Below, piece by piece: positions 5,280 to 8,793 of a stretch of 8,793 bases of DNA; within the stretch, counting starts at the first letter, position 1; each line of letters opens with the position of its first letter. The notes under the pieces are model-generated. The model was not told the DNA's origin and made no database searches. It was given only the letters and a program-made list of their open reading frames with translations. A program made the translations under genes and the position numbers. This DNA comes from Bacteroidota bacterium (GTDB lineage: Bacteria > Bacteroidota > Bacteroidia > Flavobacteriales > Flavobacteriaceae): the NCBI GenBank assembly GCA_023386255.1, contig JAEWKB010000214.1, forward strand, positions 1 through 8,793, read 5' to 3'.

Positions 5280-6593
5280 ATGGGAACATTTAAAATTGAA
5301 GGAGGCCATCCGCTAAAGGGCGAAATCACTCCGCAGGGAGCCAAGAACGAAGCACTGCAGGTGTTATGTACCGTATTGCTTACCCCTGAAAAAGTTACTA
5401 TAACAAACATCCCTGATATTATTGACGTTAACAAGCTGATAAAGCTGTTGAGCAATTTAGGTGTTAAGGTAGAGAAAGTTGGTGCAGGCGCTTACACCTT
5501 CCAGGCAGATGAAGTAAACCTTGGGTACCTTGAATCGGAAGCGTTTAAAGAGGAAGGAAAATCACTTCGCGGCTCTATCATGATAGTAGGCCCGTTATTG
5601 GCCCGTTTCGGTAAAGGCTATATCCCAAAACCGGGAGGCGATAAAATTGGCCGCCGCAGGCTTGATACCCACTTTGAAGGGTTCATCAACCTTGGGGCTA
5701 AATTCCGCTATAATAAAGAAGATTATTTTTATGGTGTAGAAAGCGAAGGTAAACTTAAAGGCACCTACATGCTTCTTGATGAGGCATCGGTTACCGGTAC
5801 GGCCAACATTGTTATGGCTGCCGTGCTTGCCGAAGGCAAAACTACCATATATAATGCTGCCTGCGAACCGTACCTGCAGCAGCTGTGCAACATGCTGAAC
5901 AGCATGGGAGCAAAAATTACGGGTGTAGGATCTAACCTGCTTGAAATTGAAGGGGTTGACAGCCTGGGCGGATGTGAGCACAGGATATTGCCCGACATGA
6001 TCGAGATAGGAAGCTGGATTGGCCTTGCCGCCATGACACGCAGCGAAATCACTATCAAGAACGTGAGCTGGGACAACCTGGGCATCATTCCTAATACCTT
6101 CAGGAAACTTGGTATTACTTTAGAGCGCAGAGGCGATGATATTTACATCCCCGCACATACTGACGGTTACGAGATACAAAACTATATTGATGGCTCTATA
6201 CTTACTATTGCCGATGCGCCATGGCCGGGCTTTACGCCGGACCTGTTGAGCATAGTACTGGTAGTGGCCACACAGGCAAGGGGCAGCGTACTGATACACC
6301 AGAAAATGTTTGAAAGCCGCCTTTTCTTTGTGGACAGGCTTATAGACATGGGCGCTAAGATAATGCTATGCGACCCGCACAGGGCTGTAGTTATAGGCCA
6401 TGATTTTAAATCGCAATTAAAAGGTATAACCATGTCATCGCCTGATATAAGGGCAGGTATATCAATGCTTATTGCGGCACTGTCGGCTAAAGGTACAAGT
6501 ACCATACAGAACGGCGACCAGATAGACCGTGGCTACGAAAGGATTGATGAGAGGCTTAAAGCCATTGGCGCTAAAATTGAACGTGTAGATTAG
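5280..6593 (+). CDS. murA: UDP-N-acetylglucosamine 1-carboxyvinyltransferase (MurA), Asp at the Cys115 position
   Basis: MurA catalyses the first committed step of peptidoglycan synthesis in the cytoplasm, transferring enolpyruvate from phosphoenolpyruvate to UDP-GlcNAc. The 437 residues cover the whole family fold of two inverse alpha/beta domains. Lys22 and Asn23 (in GAKNEAL) match the E. coli substrate-binding pair. The mobile active-site loop reads PGGDKIGRRR (118-127), with Arg126 at the E. coli Arg120 position. Asp321 (FTPDL) corresponds to Asp305, Arg391 (SPDIRAG) to Arg371, and Arg417 (DRGYERID) to Arg397. Where E. coli has the reactive Cys115, this protein has Asp121 (codon GAT, 5640-5642). 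That residue type is known to keep MurA active and to make it insensitive to fosfomycin in other bacteria. The gene is last in the DUF493-DUF4290-murA operon and is followed by a strong terminator. Confidence 0.96.
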   Translation: MGTFKIEGGHPLKGEITPQGAKNEALQVLCTVLLTPEKVTITNIPDIIDVNKLIKLLSNLGVKVEKVGAGAYTFQADEVNLGYLESEAFKEEGKSLRGSIMIVGPLLARFGKGYIPKPGGDKIGRRRLDTHFEGFINLGAKFRYNKEDYFYGVESEGKLKGTYMLLDEASVTGTANIVMAAVLAEGKTTIYNAACEPYLQQLCNMLNSMGAKITGVGSNLLEIEGVDSLGGCEHRILPDMIEIGSWIGLAAMTRSEITIKNVSWDNLGIIPNTFRKLGITLERRGDDIYIPAHTDGYEIQNYIDGSILTIADAPWPGFTPDLLSIVLVVATQARGSVLIHQKMFESRLFFVDRLIDMGAKIMLCDPHRAVVIGHDFKSQLKGITMSSPDIRAGISMLIAALSAKGTSTIQNGDQIDRGYERIDERLKAIGAKIERVD

Positions 6594-6611
6594 GCTTTAC
6601 TTAAATTATTT

Positions 6612-6640
6612 AAAGCTGCCCAGTAAGGGCAGCTTTTTTT
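6612..6640 (+). terminator. Intrinsic terminator after murA
   Basis: AAAGCTGCCC (6612-6621) pairs perfectly with GGGCAGCTTT (6627-6636) around a five-base AGTAA loop, and a run of seven T (6634-6640) completes it. It begins 19 bases after the murA stop and closes the operon. The rest of the gap to 6736 is very A/T-rich. It holds a near-match to the -7 element (TATTTTTA, 6705-6712) that could serve the next gene. Confidence 0.92.
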
Positions 6641-6736
6641 GTTTATTAACTTTAATTAAGATTTCTTTATAATTTAATTAAAAGGCTATCAGGGTTTTAA
6701 TAAGTATTTTTATACAAACAATAAATCTAAATACTT

Positions 6737-7558
6737 ATGGAACCTAATAAAAACCAGGCAGCGGGACTGGAAAGCGGCAGCGCTACGTCAAAAAGGAATT
6801 TTTCGAAATATGACCCGTCAGGCACCGACCCTAACCGTTATGCATCAGTATCAAACGTAAATGAGGCCGACAGCTACCTGCATAAACACAAGAAAAGCTT
6901 TATACCCGGACTAAGGGTAAACGTAAGTACACCAGAACGTATTTTTATGGTGGCAGCCGGCGGATATTTATTGTACCGCGCTTTTAAAAAACAACACAGC
7001 AACCAGAAGAAAGCACTAGAAGCTGTTACGGCAGGAGGCATGCTGGTAAGGGGTATTACCGGTTATTGCCCGGCGTACGACCTGATGCAGCGCAGCACCG
7101 CGCTTAAAAGCGGGAATGTTACCGTAAATACATCGTTAACTGTAAATGCCCCTGCAGGCGAAGTTTACAGCGCATGGCGCCAGCTGGAAAACCTGCCGCT
7201 GTTCATGAAACACCTGCACAGCGTGATGGTGCTTGACCAGTACAAATCAGAGTGGAAAGCAAGGATACCTGGTGGCCTTGGTACAGTAAGCTGGCAGGCT
7301 GAGATACTGATGGATGAGCCCAACCAGTTGCTAAGCTGGCACTCTATGCCGGGGAGTACCATAAATAACTCCGGTAAGGTAAAGTTTACCGATAACGGAA
7401 ACTCAACAACCATTGAAGTAACCATTTCATACCATGCACCGCTGGGCAAAGCCGGAGAGGCAGGGGCGAAACTTCTTACCCCTGTATTTGAGAGGATGCT
7501 TCAGTCGGATATTGAAGGGTTCAAAGAATATATTGAGAACAAAGCAGGCAACAAATAG
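6737..7558 (+). CDS. SRPBCC family protein with N-terminal DUF2892-like membrane segment
   Basis: This 273-residue protein joins three parts. Residues 1-55 are polar, Ser/Asn-rich and probably disordered. Residues about 60-116 resemble DUF2892, with NVSTPERIFMVAAGGYLLY, a second weakly hydrophobic helix (AVTAGGMLVRGITGY), and the closing GYCPAYDLM (109-117) that DUF2892 proteins share. Residues about 127-268 form an SRPBCC (START/polyketide-cyclase-like) domain, a deep hydrophobic ligand pocket. It starts VTVNTSLTVNAPAGEVYSAW, continues with LPLFMKHLHSV and ISYHAPLG, and ends in a long C-terminal helix. Related DUF2892-SRPBCC fusions are widespread, usually as membrane-associated proteins of unknown ligand. 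A lipid-binding or stress-related role would be guesswork. Strong terminators lie on both sides, so it is probably transcribed alone. The start at 6737 is the first ATG in frame and gives the typical polar N-terminus. Confidence 0.88.
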   Translation: MEPNKNQAAGLESGSATSKRNFSKYDPSGTDPNRYASVSNVNEADSYLHKHKKSFIPGLRVNVSTPERIFMVAAGGYLLYRAFKKQHSNQKKALEAVTAGGMLVRGITGYCPAYDLMQRSTALKSGNVTVNTSLTVNAPAGEVYSAWRQLENLPLFMKHLHSVMVLDQYKSEWKARIPGGLGTVSWQAEILMDEPNQLLSWHSMPGSTINNSGKVKFTDNGNSTTIEVTISYHAPLGKAGEAGAKLLTPVFERMLQSDIEGFKEYIENKAGNK

Positions 7559-7590
7559 ACCACACCACAAGATTAATTATTAATTCAAAC

Positions 7591-7625
7591 AAAAATCCCG
7601 CACTTTAATAAGTGCGGGATTTTTT
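7591..7625. terminator. Bidirectional intrinsic terminator
   Basis: AAAAATCCCGCACTT (7591-7605) is the exact reverse complement of AAGTGCGGGATTTTT (7610-7624), with a TAAT loop. The 15-bp stem has a T-tract downstream on both strands. It lies between two convergent genes (plus-strand stop at 7558, minus-strand stop at 7644) and should end transcription from each side. Confidence 0.95.
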
Positions 7626-7643
7626 ATTAAAAGCTTAAAGGGC

Positions 7644-7811
7644 TTACTTAAATAATTCGTACATGCCGGTACCTGCCATAAAAGCTACAATGCAGGCCAC
7701 TATTATTTCAATATTCCTGATTATCGAGTTTTTCTTACCCAACTCTACATTTTGGGTATATCTTCTGCCGGCAACAGCATACTGTAAACGTTTGGCGCTA
7801 TATTTTTTCAT
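7644..7811 (-). CDS. Small protein with a single C-terminal membrane helix (55 aa)
   Basis: This predicted 55-residue protein has a strongly basic N-terminal half (MKKYSAKRLQYAVAGRRYTQ, plus GKKN further on) and a hydrophobic helix at about 34-54 (IEIIVACIVAFMAGTGMYELF). That suits an inner-membrane micro-protein with its basic end inside the cell. No family is recognised. The frame is open up to an ATG at 7874, but I chose the ATG at 7809-7811, because the extra 21 residues contain no pattern of their own and the short form begins with a typical MKKYS. It converges on the SRPBCC gene and shares the terminator at 7591-7625, which argues that a transcript really ends there from this side. The 216 bases from 7812 to the next gene hold no other gene I can support. 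Confidence 0.62.
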   Translation of the reverse strand: MKKYSAKRLQYAVAGRRYTQNVELGKKNSIIRNIEIIVACIVAFMAGTGMYELFK

Positions 7812-8001
7812 AGGTGTATATATTTTTTTTGCTAAGATATCATTCAGTCTCCACCTAAAGAAGGGGTTTAACAAAGACTTATGTTTATTTAATGGATTTT
7901 ATGAAAACTGGTTAGATATTTAAATCAATTCCTGGAAAGCTGTGGTTTTTCGCACACTTTAGCTGATTTTGAAAATACTTTTATAATACATAATGTTTAA
8001 G

Positions 8002-8009
8002 TAAATTTG
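8002..8009 (+). promoter_or_regulatory. Bacteroidetes -7 promoter element for the P-loop protein/recQ unit
   Basis: TAAATTTG is an exact TAnnTTTG match, 18 bases before the GTG at 8028, the same distance as the element in front of DUF493. TTTT at 7979-7982, 19 bases upstream, could be an imperfect -33 element (consensus TTTG). Transcription starting a few bases downstream would exclude the TTG at 8007 as start codon. Confidence 0.5.
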
Positions 8010-8027
8010 CCGCTTATTTTTAATGGT

Positions 8028-8567
8028 GTGGGCAAAGAAATTGTTGTTATTATAGGTGGGCCGGGATCGGGTAAGACCACTATTATTGACGGGTTGACGC
8101 AAAGGGGATATACCTGCTATCCTGAAATTTCGCGCGAGGTTACACTCGAGGCCAGGAAACAGGGAATTGAGCAGCTGTTCCTTGAAAAGCCGCTGCTGTT
8201 TAGCGAACTTTTGCTGGAAGGCCGTAAAAAGCAGTACCATAGTGCCCTGGCTGAAGAATGTGACATAGTGTTCCTGGACCGCGGCATACCCGATGTACTG
8301 GCTTACATGCACTATATAGGCGATGCCTACCCTCCTTTTTTTGACGAAGCATGCCACGAGCACAAATACACTAAAATTTTCTTTTTGCCGCCCTGGGAAG
8401 AAATCTATACTGCCGATGAAGCCCGCTATGAAAATTACGAACAGGCAAAACTGATAGCGGAGCACCTTATAGAAACCTATAAAAATTACGGTTACGAACT
8501 GATAGAAGTGCCGAAAGACACGCTGGATAACAGAATTCTTTTTATCTTGGGGCATCTATCACGATAA
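8028..8567 (+). CDS. AAA_28-type P-loop ATPase/kinase-like protein
   Basis: This 179-residue cytoplasmic P-loop NTPase resembles the AAA_28 (NadR kinase-like) group. Walker A is GGPGSGKTT (10-18). FLDRGIPD (82-89) follows a hydrophobic strand and fits the Walker B/DRG motif of P-loop nucleoside-kinase-like proteins. FFLPPWEEIY (118-127) and ARYENYEQA (132-140) look like the lid region with its basic residue. The substrate is unknown. No ATG is available in frame, and the upstream frame closes with TAA at 7998. TTG at 8007 lies inside the predicted -7 promoter element, so I chose GTG at 8028, which places the Walker A strand near the N-terminus as is usual for the family. The gene ends one base before recQ, so the two are probably translated from one transcript. 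Confidence 0.85.
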   Translation: MGKEIVVIIGGPGSGKTTIIDGLTQRGYTCYPEISREVTLEARKQGIEQLFLEKPLLFSELLLEGRKKQYHSALAEECDIVFLDRGIPDVLAYMHYIGDAYPPFFDEACHEHKYTKIFFLPPWEEIYTADEARYENYEQAKLIAEHLIETYKNYGYELIEVPKDTLDNRILFILGHLSR

Positions 8568-8568
8568 T

Positions 8569-8793
8569 ATGCAGCAGGCTTTCGATATCCTGAAACAATA
8601 CTGGAAACATGATGCCTTCAGGCAGCCGCAGGAACAAATAATCCAATCGGTCCTGGAAGGGAAAGATACCTTTGCTCTTATGCCTACAGGCGGCGGTAAA
8701 TCGGTTTGCTTCCAGGTGCCGGCGCTTATGAAGGATGGCCTGTGCCTTGTAATTTCACCGCTAATTGCCCTAATGAAAGACCAGGTACAGAAC
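8569..8793 (+). CDS. recQ: ATP-dependent DNA helicase RecQ, N-terminal part (truncated by window edge)
   Basis: The first 75 codons of a superfamily 2 helicase of the RecQ family, which unwinds DNA 3'-5' in recombination and replication-fork repair. Motif 0 is FRQPQEQII (17-25). Motif I (Walker A) is MPTGGGKS (38-45), followed directly by VCFQVPAL. Motif Ia is LVISPLIALMKDQV (60-73). These sequences are diagnostic for RecQ rather than other SF2 helicases. The DEAH box, the helicase C-domain and any RQC/HRDC domains lie beyond the window, so subfamily cannot be settled (Bacteroidetes often have more than one RecQ). The ATG at 8569 follows the stop of the P-loop gene by one base, which suggests translational coupling. 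Confidence 0.95.
   Translation, partial: MQQAFDILKQYWKHDAFRQPQEQIIQSVLEGKDTFALMPTGGGKSVCFQVPALMKDGLCLVISPLIALMKDQVQN

Noticed and set aside
4854..6505. Several minus-strand open frames of 107-177 codons opposite DUF4290 and murA
   Set aside because: They mirror strongly conserved plus-strand genes, share no family features and overlap each other, so they are shadows.
7663..7923. A plus-strand 86-codon frame with a hydrophobic start
   Set aside because: It is the antisense of the small membrane protein, starts just after a strong terminator with no promoter element seen, and has no family pattern.
7936..7960. Imperfect inverted repeat AAAG-c-TGTG with CACA-CTTT
   Set aside because: The arms are short with a bulge and the match quality is near chance for this A/T-rich gap. 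No gene boundary depends on it.
7959..8555. A 198-codon minus-strand open frame opposite the P-loop gene
   Set aside because: The plus strand has a clear Walker A and DRG motif in the same place. The minus frame has no recognisable pattern and is an antisense shadow of a real coding sequence.
1..8793. CRISPR arrays, tRNA or rRNA genes, insertion sequences, phage or defence genes
   Set aside because: I saw no regularly spaced repeats, no cloverleaf or rRNA-like sequence, no transposase or integrase motifs and no terminal inverted repeats with target duplications. The window reads as ordinary chromosome.

Overview
The window looks like ordinary chromosome from a Flavobacterium-like member of the Bacteroidetes (Flavobacteriaceae). 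Four things point there. One secreted protein carries a type IX secretion C-terminal sorting domain. The gene trio DUF493, DUF4290, murA is typical of the family. Two exact matches to the Bacteroidetes -7 promoter element TAnnTTTG sit just upstream of genes. Strong Shine-Dalgarno sequences are absent and start regions are A/T-rich.

Layout. Positions 1-1636 hold a minus-strand run: a 101-aa acidic protein of unknown function, a PfkB-type phosphofructokinase, and the 5' part of another small acidic unknown that leaves the window at the left edge. Positions 1783-2792 hold a divergent pair: an AlkB-family 2-oxoglutarate/Fe(II) dioxygenase (minus) and a small three-helix membrane protein (plus). 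Positions 2849-4102 (minus) encode a secreted type IX cargo protein that ends in a strong intrinsic terminator at 2791-2823. From 4274 to 6593 (plus) a compact operon runs DUF493, DUF4290, murA, behind a promoter at about 4248 and closed by a terminator at 6612-6640. Positions 6737-7558 encode a DUF2892-plus-SRPBCC protein, probably a single-gene unit. It shares a near-perfect bidirectional terminator at 7591-7625 with a convergent 55-aa membrane-anchored micro-protein (7644-7811, minus). The right end (8028-8793, plus) has an AAA_28-type P-loop protein followed after one base by the start of a RecQ helicase that runs off the window.

How the genes relate. The murA operon serves peptidoglycan precursor synthesis, with two uncharacterised passengers. 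AlkB and RecQ are both DNA-repair proteins but lie in separate transcription units. PfkB belongs to glycolysis. No RNA genes, CRISPR arrays, insertion sequences, prophage genes or defence islands were seen, and no gap between genes exceeds 300 bases.

I found no convincing new multi-gene system. The points most worth a second look are the Cys-to-Asp active-site replacement in MurA, a promoter that decides the start of the P-loop gene, several short perfect palindromes in divergent or upstream regions, and five proteins with no assignable function.
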